From positions 1 through 24,999 of the forward strand of contig JBAPRR010000367.1 of the NCBI GenBank assembly GCA_049281195.1: 24,999 nt of DNA, given 5' to 3'. This document shows, one piece after another, positions 16,831-24,999 of this stretch. Every line of letters starts with the position of its first letter. Position 1 is the first letter of the stretch. The notes beneath the pieces were generated by a model. That model searched no databases and was not told the origin of the DNA. It was given only the letters and a program-made list of their open reading frames with translations. A program made the position numbers and the translations under genes. This DNA comes from JBAPRR01 sp049281195. GTDB taxonomy: Bacteria > Actinomycetota > Acidimicrobiia > Acidimicrobiales > CAVXTF01.

Positions 16831-18621
16831 GTGCGAAGACTGAAAAAAGGGATTCTTACGGGTTCCTTAGTTTGCTTGGCAGCGCTTCTATTTGCTGCAT
16901 GTTCCAGTAACAACGCGTCAACGACGACGACCAAACCAGGAAGCACTGGAACTACGGCCCCAAGTTCAGGGGTCAAGTCGGGAGGCAACCTGACGTTCGC
17001 CCTCGACGAGGACCTCGCCGGCTTCAACATCAACACCTCTGCTGCGGACGAGTTCGTTCTGCAGGAGATCCTTGATGTTGTCTGGCCTCAGGCCTTCATC
17101 ATCAACCAGGACCTGCAGCCTGTGCTGAACACTCAGTTGCTCACGAGTGCCACTCAGACGAGCTCCAGCCCGCAGGTTGACGTCTACAAGATCAACCCTC
17201 AGGCCGTATGGCAGGACGGCACCCCGATAAACGGCGCCGACTTCATCTACAACTACGAGGCACAGTCCGGCAACGCGTCTTACAAAGACGTTGGCGGCGC
17301 AGCCTTCGACGACGCATCCACTGTCGGCTACAACCAGATCAAGTCGGTCGTTGCGTCCGATCCGCCTGCCGGCGCTGCATGCCAGTCGGTCGCACTCGGA
17401 ACGACTCTCGGTAGTGCTGCGTGTGGCAACGGCGACACAGTCACCGTCACCTACTCGACTCCGTTCGCCGACTGGCGTTCGCTGTTCAGCAACATCGTTC
17501 CTGAGCACATTGCGGCGACCGCCGGTTGGAACACCGGCTTCAACAACTACACCAAGGTGCTTTCAGGTAGCTGGTACGAGATCAAGAGCTACGCCCCGAA
17601 CTCGTCCCTCGTTCTTACGAGGAACCCGAAGTACTGGGGAACGCCGGGCAAGCTGGACACGATCACATTCACCTTTGTGTCCGACGACTCGCAGGAAGTT
17701 CCGGCACTCCAAAACGGTGACGTGAACTTGATCAACCCCTCGAGCGTGAGCTTGTCGATCGTCCAGGCGGCCGAGCAGGTCTCAGGAATCGAGAGGGACA
17801 CCATCCCCGGCCTCGAGTTCGAGCACTTCGACTTCAACGAGGCGAACCCGTACCTGGCAAAGCTCGCAGTGCGCCAGGCAATCGCATACGGAACCAACCG
17901 TCAGGAGATCATCGCCAGGACAGTCGGCGAATTCTCCACGGGCATCCAACCGCTCGGGAACCGCATGCTCATGCCTAACCAGGCTGGCTACGTGAACAAC
18001 GGCAGCGCCTACTCGACGGTCAACGTCTCCAAGGCGAAGAGCCTGCTCACGGGTGCCGGGTTCACTATGGGGTCCGACGGTTACTTCCACGCGACGTACG
18101 GGCCTGAAAGCGGCCAGGACCTGACCCTGCAGATTTCCTCGACGACGGGTAACACCCTGCGTCAGGACACCGAGGAGCTGTTCCAGTCACAGATGAAGGC
18201 GATCGGGATCAAGATTTCGATCCAGAACTACGACGCCAACACCTTCTTTGGAACGAACCTCCCGAACGGCGACTTCCAGATCGCCGAGTTCGCATGGGTC
18301 TCGACTCCGTTCCTCTCGGGTAACGAGTCGATCTACTGCTCCTACACCAACACTGCCGAGTGCGGCGACAACTGGGACCACTTCGCAAACGCCCAGGTCG
18401 ACAAGGACGTGTTCAACGGAGCACAAGCGTCCAACAGCACGACAGAGATCAGTGACTACAACGCTGCTGACGCCCTTCTGTGGAAGAACATGGTCACGCT
18501 TCCGCTTTACCAGAAGCCCCAGTTCTACGCCTGGACGAATACCTACGGGAACGTGATCCCGAACGCCTCTTCATCTGGTGTTCCGTGGAACGCGTACGCG
18601 TGGGGATTCAAGACGTCGTAA
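16831..18621 (+). CDS. Peptide ABC transporter substrate-binding lipoprotein (SBP_bac_5 family)
   Basis: The GTG at 16831 has a perfect AGGAGG eight bases upstream. Residues 2-24 form a lipoprotein signal: RRLKK, a hydrophobic stretch and the lipobox LFAAC with Cys24 as the lipidated residue. A Ser/Thr-rich linker (to about 50) follows. The rest is a solute-binding protein of the DppA/OppA family: GGNLTFALDEDLAGFN, VWQDGTPINGADFIYNYEA, NPKYWGTPGKLDTITFTFVS and VRQAIAYGTNRQEIIARTVG are typical. It should catch peptides or a similar solute outside the membrane and hand it to the two permeases encoded next. The 596-residue length is normal for the family. The ligand is not predictable here; some members bind sugars, nickel or opines. 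Confidence 0.95.
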   Translation: MRRLKKGILTGSLVCLAALLFAACSSNNASTTTTKPGSTGTTAPSSGVKSGGNLTFALDEDLAGFNINTSAADEFVLQEILDVVWPQAFIINQDLQPVLNTQLLTSATQTSSSPQVDVYKINPQAVWQDGTPINGADFIYNYEAQSGNASYKDVGGAAFDDASTVGYNQIKSVVASDPPAGAACQSVALGTTLGSAACGNGDTVTVTYSTPFADWRSLFSNIVPEHIAATAGWNTGFNNYTKVLSGSWYEIKSYAPNSSLVLTRNPKYWGTPGKLDTITFTFVSDDSQEVPALQNGDVNLINPSSVSLSIVQAAEQVSGIERDTIPGLEFEHFDFNEANPYLAKLAVRQAIAYGTNRQEIIARTVGEFSTGIQPLGNRMLMPNQAGYVNNGSAYSTVNVSKAKSLLTGAGFTMGSDGYFHATYGPESGQDLTLQISSTTGNTLRQDTEELFQSQMKAIGIKISIQNYDANTFFGTNLPNGDFQIAEFAWVSTPFLSGNESIYCSYTNTAECGDNWDHFANAQVDKDVFNGAQASNSTTEISDYNAADALLWKNMVTLPLYQKPQFYAWTNTYGNVIPNASSSGVPWNAYAWGFKTS

Positions 18622-18630
18622 CAAGACCGT

Positions 18631-18686
18631 AACGCTGGAAGGCAGCCCGGGACCTCTTTTACAGGTTCCGGGCTGCCAAAAGCGTT
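18631..18686 (+). promoter_or_regulatory. Large hairpin between the binding-protein gene and permease genes
   Basis: A 14-bp stem, GGCAGCCCGGGACC (18641-18654) with GGTTCCGGGCTGCC (18664-18677), one G-T pair, has a nine-base loop. It is extended by outer arms AACGCT (18631-18636) and AGCGTT (18681-18686). It starts nine bases after the TAA stop. There is no U-run, so partial termination or 3'-end protection of the binding-protein mRNA is more likely than full termination. This layout is common where the binding protein must outnumber the membrane parts. Confidence 0.7.
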
Positions 18687-18696
18687 CATTTGGTCA

Positions 18697-18702
18697 TACA
18701 AT
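18697..18702 (+). promoter_or_regulatory. Possible internal -10 element (TACAAT) for leaderless permease mRNA
   Basis: TACAAT lies six bases before the ATG at 18709, directly behind the large hairpin. This is the spacing that would start transcription at the ATG itself. There is no Shine-Dalgarno sequence before the permease, which fits a leaderless message. No convincing -35 box is seen. Confidence 0.35.
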
Positions 18703-18708
18703 CTCGCC

Positions 18709-19689
18709 ATGCTCGCCTACATCCTGAGGCGGCTCGCCATCGGGGTCCTGCTGCTCTTCCTGGCCACGATCGGCGTCTTCCTCCTAGTTCACTTCTCGGG
18801 GAACCCGCTGTCGCTTCTCCGTCAGAGGACGCCGCCTCCCCCCAAGTCCGTAATCCTTCAACGGGAGAACCTTCTTCACCTCAACAGACCTTTGGTCGAC
18901 CAGTACTGGATCTGGTTCTCCAATGCGATCCACGGAAATTTCGGGTCGACAGTGGCGGGTCTGCCAGTGGGACAACAGCTCACGTTGCACCTGAATGTGA
19001 CTTTGAGGATGGTCATCCTGGCCACCGTCCTTGCCATCTGCGTCGCCGTACCGCTTGGTGTCTGGTCGGCTGTTCGCAAGGGCAAGCCGGCGGATCACAC
19101 GATCAACGTGTCGAACTTCCTCTTCCTGTCGATCCCCACGTTCGTCATCGGGACCTTGTTGAAAGAGTTCGTGGCGATCCCGATCAACCAGGCCGCCAAC
19201 AAAACGATCTTCTATACGATCGGTCAGCAGAGCCCCTTGCTCTCGGGACCGTTTCTCAGCCGCATCCCCGACTATGCGGCGCACACTGTTCTCCCCGTGC
19301 TGACGTTGATCCTGGTCTCATATCCGTCATGGGCGATCTATCAACGAGCCTCAGTGCTTGATGCGTTGGACAGCGACTATGTGCGCCTTGCGAGGGCCAA
19401 GGGCATCTCTCCTCGCAGGGTCCTCATCCGTCACGTTCTTCGTAACGCTCTGATCCCTGTCACCACCGTCGTGGCGCTCGACTTCGCGGCGGTGATCGGT
19501 GGAGCGGTCGTCACCGAGACGATCTTCTCCTGGGATGGAATGGGCCAATGGTTTGTTCAAGGCGTAGAAGGCCTGGACATAAATATCGTGCTCGCATTCC
19601 TGCTCGTCACTGCGACCGCGATCATCCTGTTCAACCTCGTCGCTGACATCCTCTACGCCTTCTTAGATCCGAGGATCAGATATGACTGA
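18709..19689 (+). CDS. Peptide ABC transporter permease (DppB family)
   Basis: 326 residues with about six transmembrane helices, starting with the typical MLAYILRRLAIGVLLLFLAT. The cytoplasmic EAA loop DYVRLARAKGISPRRVLIRH contacts the ATPases, and GGAVVTETIFSWDGMGQW is the usual C-terminal segment. ILYAFLDPRIRYD is the standard ending. It pairs with the second permease to form the pore for the substrate captured by the lipoprotein at 16831-18621. It overlaps the next gene by eight bases. ATG start with no Shine-Dalgarno; see the -10-like element upstream. Confidence 0.96.
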   Translation: MLAYILRRLAIGVLLLFLATIGVFLLVHFSGNPLSLLRQRTPPPPKSVILQRENLLHLNRPLVDQYWIWFSNAIHGNFGSTVAGLPVGQQLTLHLNVTLRMVILATVLAICVAVPLGVWSAVRKGKPADHTINVSNFLFLSIPTFVIGTLLKEFVAIPINQAANKTIFYTIGQQSPLLSGPFLSRIPDYAAHTVLPVLTLILVSYPSWAIYQRASVLDALDSDYVRLARAKGISPRRVLIRHVLRNALIPVTTVVALDFAAVIGGAVVTETIFSWDGMGQWFVQGVEGLDINIVLAFLLVTATAIILFNLVADILYAFLDPRIRYD

Positions 19690-20695
19690 ACCGCTGGTCA
19701 GGACCGAACCGGACTATCAGAACGGAAATGGTGCAATCACCTACCCTTCCGAGCTACTGGTTCCGGGCGCTCGGGAAGCAGAACAACCTCAGGGAACGGG
19801 AATAGGTTCCGGCGACCAGCACGGCCTTGCCGGCGACACCAAGAGTCAGACCAGAATCGTCCTTGGAAGGTTCTTCCGTCAGCCGCTAGCCATCATCGGC
19901 TTGGTCGTATTCGCTCTCATGGGTATCTCCGCCGTGGTTGTGGGCCATGTCTGGAAATACGGATGGGCCCAGATCACCAACACTTACGCCACGGGTCCCA
20001 GTTGGGCGCATCCTTTCGGAACCGACGACATCGGCCACGATATTTTCGCCGAAACGTTCAGGGGGATCGAGAAAGACATCCAGACCGCTCTTCTGGTTGC
20101 CATCCTTTCCGCAGTGGTCGGAGTGACGATCGGAGCCTGCGCGGGATTCTTCCGAGGGTGGGTAGACAGTCTCTTGATGCGCTTCGTGGACTTGATCCTT
20201 ACGGTCCCCCTACTCGCGATCCTGATCGTTCTTTCGAATATCTGGGCGTCCCAGGCAGGTAGCTGGTTCACGATCGCCATCATCATCGGAGTCCTTTCGT
20301 GGACCTATATGGCCCGATTGGTGAGAGCGGACTTTTTGTCCCTGCGAGAACGCGAATTTGTCGAAGCCTCACGAGCTCTCGGGGCGAGCAACTCACGGAT
20401 CATCGTGAGGCACCTGATGCCGAACGCCCTATCCACCATCATCGTCAACTCCACTCTGACCATCGCTGCTGCGATCGTCATTGAGTCGACGCTCTCCTTC
20501 CTTGGCCTCGGGATCCAGGCTCCTGACGTCTCGCTTGGGTTGCTCGTCGCAGCCGCACAGGACTCAGCGACCACGCAATGGTGGTTGTTCGCATTCCCTG
20601 CGGCCTTCCTTGTCGTACTGATCATGTCGGTCTTCCTCATTGGAGACGGCCTGCGCGAGGCATTCGACCCCAAGAAGACTCGCGTCCGGGCCTGA
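19682..20695 (+). CDS. Peptide ABC transporter permease (DppC family)
   Basis: 337 residues. The first ~60 are hydrophilic and cytoplasmic, longer than in many homologues, followed by the N-terminal helix RQPLAIIGLVVFALMGISAV. Family marks are HPFGTDDIGHDIFAETFRGI, the EAA loop EFVEASRALGASNSRIIVRH and IVIESTLSFLGLGIQAPDVS. It is the second half of the membrane pore. Its ATG lies inside the 3' end of the previous gene, so translation is coupled. It ends one base before the first ATPase gene. Confidence 0.96.
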   Translation: MTEPLVRTEPDYQNGNGAITYPSELLVPGAREAEQPQGTGIGSGDQHGLAGDTKSQTRIVLGRFFRQPLAIIGLVVFALMGISAVVVGHVWKYGWAQITNTYATGPSWAHPFGTDDIGHDIFAETFRGIEKDIQTALLVAILSAVVGVTIGACAGFFRGWVDSLLMRFVDLILTVPLLAILIVLSNIWASQAGSWFTIAIIIGVLSWTYMARLVRADFLSLREREFVEASRALGASNSRIIVRHLMPNALSTIIVNSTLTIAAAIVIESTLSFLGLGIQAPDVSLGLLVAAAQDSATTQWWLFAFPAAFLVVLIMSVFLIGDGLREAFDPKKTRVRA

Positions 20696-20696
20696 C

Positions 20697-21767
20697 ATGG
20701 CAGGAACTGTCCTAAACGTCGACAACCTCACCGTCGACTTCCCCACCAAAGACGGGACCGTTCACGCGGTAAGAGGCGTGACCACCGATCTCTCCCCCGG
20801 CGAGGTTCTGGGCATCGTTGGAGAGTCGGGGTCTGGCAAATCGGTCACCGCCATGGCCGCGATGGGGCTGCTCCCGAAGAACGCCAAGGTAAGTGGCTCG
20901 GTCCGTTTCAACAACATCGAGCTACTGGGTCTTAAAGAGAAGCGTCTCATGCCGGTGCGCGGCAAGGGCATCGCGATGATCTTCCAGGACCCCATGACCT
21001 CACTCAACCCCGTCTACTCGGTGGGCTGGCAGATCGCAGAGGCCATCAGGGCACACAACGACGTTTCGAAGGAAGAGGCACTCCAGCGAGCCATCTCGCT
21101 TCTTCGCGTCGTCGGCATCCCGAACCCCGAAGAACGTGTGAGCAACTACCCCCACGAGTTTTCGGGCGGAATGCGCCAACGGGTCGTGATCGCTATCGCC
21201 ATGGCGAACGATCCCGATGTCATCCTCGCCGATGAGCCGACAACTGCACTCGACGTCACTGTGCAGGCACAGGTTCTCGAGGCGCTCAGGACAGCCCTCT
21301 CCGAGACTCATGCCGCCCTCTTGATCATCACCCACGACCTCGGCGTCGTCGCAGGGTTGGCCGACCGGGTGCTCGTGATGTACGCCGGGAGACCCGTGGA
21401 GAACGGGACGGTCGACGAGATCTTCTACCAGCCTGCGATGCCGTACACGATCGGACTGCTCGGATCGTTGCCGCGGCTTGACGAAGGAAGTGAGAGGAGG
21501 CTGCGGCCGATTCCCGGAGCGCCTCCTTCCATGCTCGGAGACAGAAAGGGTTGCCCCTTTGCCGCCCGCTGCCCCATCGCCCAAGACATCTGTCATGAAG
21601 AGGAGCCGGAGCTTCGAGCGGTAGGGCCTAGGGACCCTTCGGGTCGTCAGCACGAATCCGCCTGTCACTTCGCCGACAAGGTCCTCACTGGCGAACTCGT
21701 TCCCGAATTCCAAGTGACATCCGTCGACGCTGAGCTCGTCGAGACTGCGGTGGGTCCCACGCCATGA
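20697..21767 (+). CDS. Peptide ABC transporter ATP-binding protein (DppD/OppD family)
   Basis: 356 residues from the ATG at 20697, one base after the permease stop. All ATPase motifs are intact: Walker A GESGSGKS, Q-loop IFQDPMTSLNP, signature FSGGMRQR, Walker B VILADEPTTALD and switch His in IITHDLG. The C-terminal oligopeptide transporter domain has the Cys-rich segment KGCPFAARCPIAQDIC, which in relatives of this family can hold an Fe-S cluster. It powers import together with the next ATPase, whose start overlaps its stop by four bases (ATGA). Confidence 0.96.
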   Translation: MAGTVLNVDNLTVDFPTKDGTVHAVRGVTTDLSPGEVLGIVGESGSGKSVTAMAAMGLLPKNAKVSGSVRFNNIELLGLKEKRLMPVRGKGIAMIFQDPMTSLNPVYSVGWQIAEAIRAHNDVSKEEALQRAISLLRVVGIPNPEERVSNYPHEFSGGMRQRVVIAIAMANDPDVILADEPTTALDVTVQAQVLEALRTALSETHAALLIITHDLGVVAGLADRVLVMYAGRPVENGTVDEIFYQPAMPYTIGLLGSLPRLDEGSERRLRPIPGAPPSMLGDRKGCPFAARCPIAQDICHEEEPELRAVGPRDPSGRQHESACHFADKVLTGELVPEFQVTSVDAELVETAVGPTP

Positions 21768-22951
21768 CCGCGACAGACGTCGACATCGCCCCTCAGGCAC
21801 CACCCCCTGAACGGGGAACACCCCTTCTTCAGGTGGACAGCCTCGTAAAGCACTTCCCGGTGCGCGGCGGCAAGTTCGTCCGACACAAGGTAGGCGAGGT
21901 GCACGCCGTATGTGGCGTGTCGTTCGACGTAAGGGCAGGAGAGACTCTCGGACTCGTGGGCGAATCCGGGTGTGGCAAGTCCACCACCGGGCGGACGATT
22001 CTCCAGCTCCTTCGGCCCACCTCTGGATCGGTGAAGTACGGCGGTCAGGAGCTGAGCACCCTCGAAGGGGGACCTCTGCGCAGGATGCGGAGGAACATTC
22101 AGGTTGTATTCCAGGACCCCTACGCCTCGCTCGATCCGAGGATGCCGGTCGGCCAGTCGATCGCCGAGCCACTGCACATCCACGGTCTTTGGGATCGTCA
22201 GAACGGCCGCCGGGCGATCGCAGAAGTACTCACGCAGGTAGGCCTCGATGCCGGCCACGCCAACAGGTACCCCAACGAGTTTTCCGGCGGTCAGCGCCAG
22301 AGGATAGGGATCGCCCGCGCACTCGTGCTCGGTCCGAAACTCATGGTGCTCGACGAGCCGGTCTCCGCCCTCGATGTGTCGATCCAGGCGGGTGTGGTAA
22401 ACCTGCTCGAGGATCTGCAGGACCGTCTAGGCATCGCCTTCTTGTTCATCGCTCACGACCTGTCGGTCGTCCGCCATATCTCGGACAGGGTGGCGGTCAT
22501 GTACCTCGGGAAGATCGTCGAGATCGGGACGCGCGACGACATCTACGACAAGCCGTCGCATCCGTACACACAAGCCCTCCTGTCGGCCATTCCACTACCC
22601 GATCCGCGTGCCGAAAGGGCGAGAAAGCGGATCGTTCTCGAAGGCGACGTGCCGAGCCCGGTGAATCCTCCGAGCGGCTGCCGCTTCAGGACCCGTTGCT
22701 GGAAAGCTCAGGAGATCTGCGCTGTCGAAGAGCCTCCGCTGGTGGACCATGGGGAAGGCCACCCTGTGGCGTGTCACTTCGCTTCGGCCGACAGGTCGGT
22801 CGTTTCCGTCGACATCTCGACTGGGCCCAATGGGAGCAGCGGGAATGCCGGATATGGACGGCCAGCAGGATCACCGTGGGCCGGACCTGAGGGCGCAGGT
22901 TCGTCCGGGACTCCCGGCCTCCCTCCCCCGCCGCCTGACCAGTCCGTCTGA
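21764..22951 (+). CDS. Peptide ABC transporter ATP-binding protein (DppF/OppF family)
   Basis: 395 residues with Walker A GESGCGKST, Q-loop VFQDPYASLDPRM, signature FSGGQRQR, Walker B LMVLDEPVSALD and AHDLSVV. The OppF-type C-terminus has SGCRFRTRCWKAQEIC. A further tail of about 50 residues (Gly/Ser/Pro-rich, ending in GLPPPPPDQSV) goes beyond the usual family end and looks disordered. It forms the ATPase pair with the preceding gene and closes the five-gene importer set. No ribosome site precedes the start, so it relies on coupling. Confidence 0.95.
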   Translation: MTATDVDIAPQAPPPERGTPLLQVDSLVKHFPVRGGKFVRHKVGEVHAVCGVSFDVRAGETLGLVGESGCGKSTTGRTILQLLRPTSGSVKYGGQELSTLEGGPLRRMRRNIQVVFQDPYASLDPRMPVGQSIAEPLHIHGLWDRQNGRRAIAEVLTQVGLDAGHANRYPNEFSGGQRQRIGIARALVLGPKLMVLDEPVSALDVSIQAGVVNLLEDLQDRLGIAFLFIAHDLSVVRHISDRVAVMYLGKIVEIGTRDDIYDKPSHPYTQALLSAIPLPDPRAERARKRIVLEGDVPSPVNPPSGCRFRTRCWKAQEICAVEEPPLVDHGEGHPVACHFASADRSVVSVDISTGPNGSSGNAGYGRPAGSPWAGPEGAGSSGTPGLPPPPPDQSV

Positions 22952-23108
22952 CAGATCCTTCCCGGTTACCCGGGATTTCCGGTCGCTGAGGGCCACTTCA
23001 CCGCGATCGAGTGAACGCCTGCGCCATTCAAGGCGTAATCAACGAAGTCAGCTCGCAAATTCGCGAGGTTGAACGGCAAACATTCGCCGCAGGCAACAGG
23101 GAGGACCC
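22952..23108. other. 157-bp gap with four short inverted repeats
   Basis: Perfect arms are TCCCGG/CCGGGA (22960-22975), TTCAC/GTGAA (22997-23015), ACGCCT/AGGCGT (23015-23036) and CTCGC/GCGAG (23052-23067). The first lies nine bases after the ATPase stop and may end the importer transcript. The rest precede the propeller gene. None has a T-run, so roles are uncertain. AGGGAGGA at the end is the ribosome site of the propeller gene. Confidence 0.35.
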
Positions 23109-24389
23109 TTGTATTCGCCCCGACCCGGCCCCGCTCATTTCCGGTTAAAGGGCTACACCGGCGCCGCGCTTTTCCTGGCCTCCATTTCTGCCATCACGGC
23201 AATAGCCGCCGGTCCGACCGCCTCATCAGCGTTTGCGATGTTCGGATTCTCGAAGGCCCAGTCGATCTGGACGGTCGAGACAACCGTCAATCCGAAACCG
23301 AACCAGGTGAACGACACGGCCTTCGAAGGTGTATCGGCTTCCGGACCAGACGAGGCATGGGCTGTCGGAACCTACGCCGACAAGGAAGCACTCGATGCTC
23401 CACTTGCCGAGCACTGGGACGGGAGCGCCTGGTCGCAGGCATCGGTTCCTCAACCGACAGGTCAGCAAGCGAAATTCAATGCGGTCGACGACCTGGCGCC
23501 GGACGACGCGTGGGCAGTCGGCACCAGCTTCAGTGGAGGCGCCGGGGCCACCCCTGCCGGTCTGACCCTTATCGAGCAGTGGAACGGGACCACTTGGACG
23601 ATCCTTCCGAGCCCCAACGGCGCGACCGGGACGCCCGGGGACACCAATCTCCTCGACGCCATAGCCGGCACCGGACCGGACGATCTGTGGGCCGCCGGCT
23701 GGGTCCTGAACAACAAGTTGAACATCCTCACGTTGTTGTTCGAGCACTGGAACGGCACTTCATGGAGCCTGGTCCCGCCACCGGCCGACGGTTCCGGAGC
23801 AGAGGTCGCAACGTCGCTGACGGCCATTTCCTCCAATGACATTTGGGCGGTCGGCAGTTATGCGGGAGGAGGGACACTCGCCGCTCACTGGAACGGCAAG
23901 AAATGGGCGCTCGTGCCGACCCCCGACCTGATTGTGGCGGACGACTCCGAAAATGAGCTGACCGGCGTGAGCGCAGTCGGAGCTGACAACGTCTGGGCTT
24001 CTGGTTACGAGGACGACGACAGTAAGAACTTCGCCCAGCCTTATGTCCTTCACTGGAACGGCGCGGCGTGGACCATGACGCAGGTGCCCAACATCGGCAC
24101 CGAGGGAAGCCGGCTGAGATCTATTCAGGTCGTCTCGGCCGACGACATCTGGGCAGTCGGTCAGGAGCAGAAGAACAACGGGTCGATCCTCAGCCTCACG
24201 GAACAATTCAACGGTTCCAAGTGGAGCGTCGAACCGAGTCCCGACCCCGGAATGATCAGAAAGCTCGTGGACAACTCCCTGGCCGCGATCGGAACCGGTG
24301 GTGGGGGGAACCTCTTCGCCGTCGGCGCCGACGAGATGAACGGGCAGTGTTGTCTGAGGACGTTTGCGATCGGGACCAACCAGGGTTGA
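23109..24389 (+). CDS. Secreted seven-repeat beta-propeller protein
   Basis: 426 residues. A TTG start is used: GGGAGGA is just upstream and no later start keeps the signal peptide. A signal peptide (LKGYTGAALFLASISAITAIAA) ends near ASSAFA (residue 43). Seven repeats of ~50 residues follow, each with a D-x-W/F-A-V/A-G core and, in six, an HWNG..W motif: DEAWAVG at 81, DDAWAVG, DDLWAAG, NDIWAVG, DNVWASG, DDIWAVG and NLFAVG at 401. The last repeat lacks the HWNG..W strand, but the N-terminus (SIWTVETTVNPKPN, 52-65) resembles the WSVEPSPDP strand of repeat six and could complete it, as in closed propellers. There is no anchor or catalytic motif. The role may be binding of a ligand or surface; unknown. 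It is convergent with the rRNA operon. Confidence 0.85.
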   Translation: MYSPRPGPAHFRLKGYTGAALFLASISAITAIAAGPTASSAFAMFGFSKAQSIWTVETTVNPKPNQVNDTAFEGVSASGPDEAWAVGTYADKEALDAPLAEHWDGSAWSQASVPQPTGQQAKFNAVDDLAPDDAWAVGTSFSGGAGATPAGLTLIEQWNGTTWTILPSPNGATGTPGDTNLLDAIAGTGPDDLWAAGWVLNNKLNILTLLFEHWNGTSWSLVPPPADGSGAEVATSLTAISSNDIWAVGSYAGGGTLAAHWNGKKWALVPTPDLIVADDSENELTGVSAVGADNVWASGYEDDDSKNFAQPYVLHWNGAAWTMTQVPNIGTEGSRLRSIQVVSADDIWAVGQEQKNNGSILSLTEQFNGSKWSVEPSPDPGMIRKLVDNSLAAIGTGGGGNLFAVGADEMNGQCCLRTFAIGTNQG

Positions 24390-24493
24390 CGCGCCAGTCG
24401 AGAAAGGGTGGCGCCAGGATGCTACGCACCGGGTGCCTCAGGGGAACTGCGCCGACGGCGCTGTCCCACTGCTTCGGGCGGTGAATTAGAAAA

Positions 24494-24510
24494 GCCCCCG
24501 CGAGGGGGGC
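24494..24510 (-). terminator. Rho-independent terminator of the rRNA operon
   Basis: On the minus strand GCCCCCC-TCG-CGGGGGC is followed by TTTTCTAATT, a GC-rich stem and a T-run. It sits 14 bases after the 5S 3' end, so it ends rRNA transcription before the convergent propeller gene. Confidence 0.85.
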
Positions 24511-24524
24511 CCTTCTAGAGAAAA

Positions 24525-24640
<116 letters not shown>

Positions 24641-24751
24641 AACCTTGTCGCTCGCCGAACCGATCTGACGATGCTTCATCGATCAAATCCGTCCGGCTAC
24701 GTGGGGGCAAAAAGCGCCGCCCTCGAGCGTCCCATAGCGAGCACGAGCAAA

Positions 24752-24999
<248 letters not shown>

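Noticed and set aside
21000..22172. 390-codon minus-strand frame opposite the two ATPases
   Set aside because: Both plus-strand ATPases have complete motifs; this is a shadow.
24641..24751. Possible tRNA in the 23S-5S spacer
   Set aside because: The 111-bp spacer shows no TTCGA-type T-loop and no cloverleaf arms.

Overview
The window is high-GC bacterial chromosome, most likely from the phylum Actinomycetota. The strongest evidence is the block at 1-6353, where a CDP-alcohol phosphatidyltransferase, a nucleotidyltransferase/phosphomannomutase-like fusion, gcvH, a GarA-type FHA protein and an FtsR-type MerR regulator lie in one direction. Most of this resembles the gcvH-garA-ftsR neighbourhood of mycobacteria and the clsA / mannose-1-P guanylyltransferase pair of Streptomyces. 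Frequent GTG/TTG starts and several starts without a Shine-Dalgarno sequence also fit. An early-branching actinobacterium (for example class Acidimicrobiia) is my guess, but the sequence alone does not prove the class.

Layout. (1) 1-8696, minus strand, reading right to left: a 14-TM-type MFS exporter, a MerR regulator and a cardiolipin-synthase-like enzyme in a tight operon, then a 292-bp gap with a 10-bp periodic repeat, the sugar-nucleotide fusion protein, gcvH, an FHA protein, a possible 43-codon coupled ORF, ftsR, and a phosphoribosyltransferase cut by the window edge. (2) 8697-8770 is a divergent regulatory gap holding a near-perfect 22-bp palindrome. It is followed on the plus strand by a DUF1015 protein (8771-9964). 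(3) 10002-14249, minus strand, is central carbon metabolism: class I fructose-bisphosphate aldolase, then the KorA and KorB subunits of 2-oxoglutarate:ferredoxin oxidoreductase. Two tandem hairpins lie between the aldolase and korA. (4) 14396-16666, minus strand, is a remarkable protein: about 500 disordered Arg/Ser/Pro residues with two exact 10-unit pentapeptide arrays, followed by a TPR domain. (5) 16831-22951, plus strand, is a complete five-gene oligopeptide-type ABC importer (lipoprotein, two permeases, two ATPases), with a large hairpin between the lipoprotein and the permeases. (6) 23109-24389, plus strand, is a secreted seven-repeat beta-propeller. (7) 24494-24999, minus strand, is the end of an rRNA operon: the 3' end of 23S, then 5S, then a terminator.

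The most unusual items are the pentapeptide-repeat/TPR protein with inverted repeats over its start codon, the likely MerR operator at 8706-8727, the doubly coupled small ORF between the FHA gene and ftsR, the degenerate phosphohexomutase half of the fusion protein, and the self-closing seven-bladed secreted propeller. I see no CRISPR array, insertion sequence, phage gene or tRNA gene.
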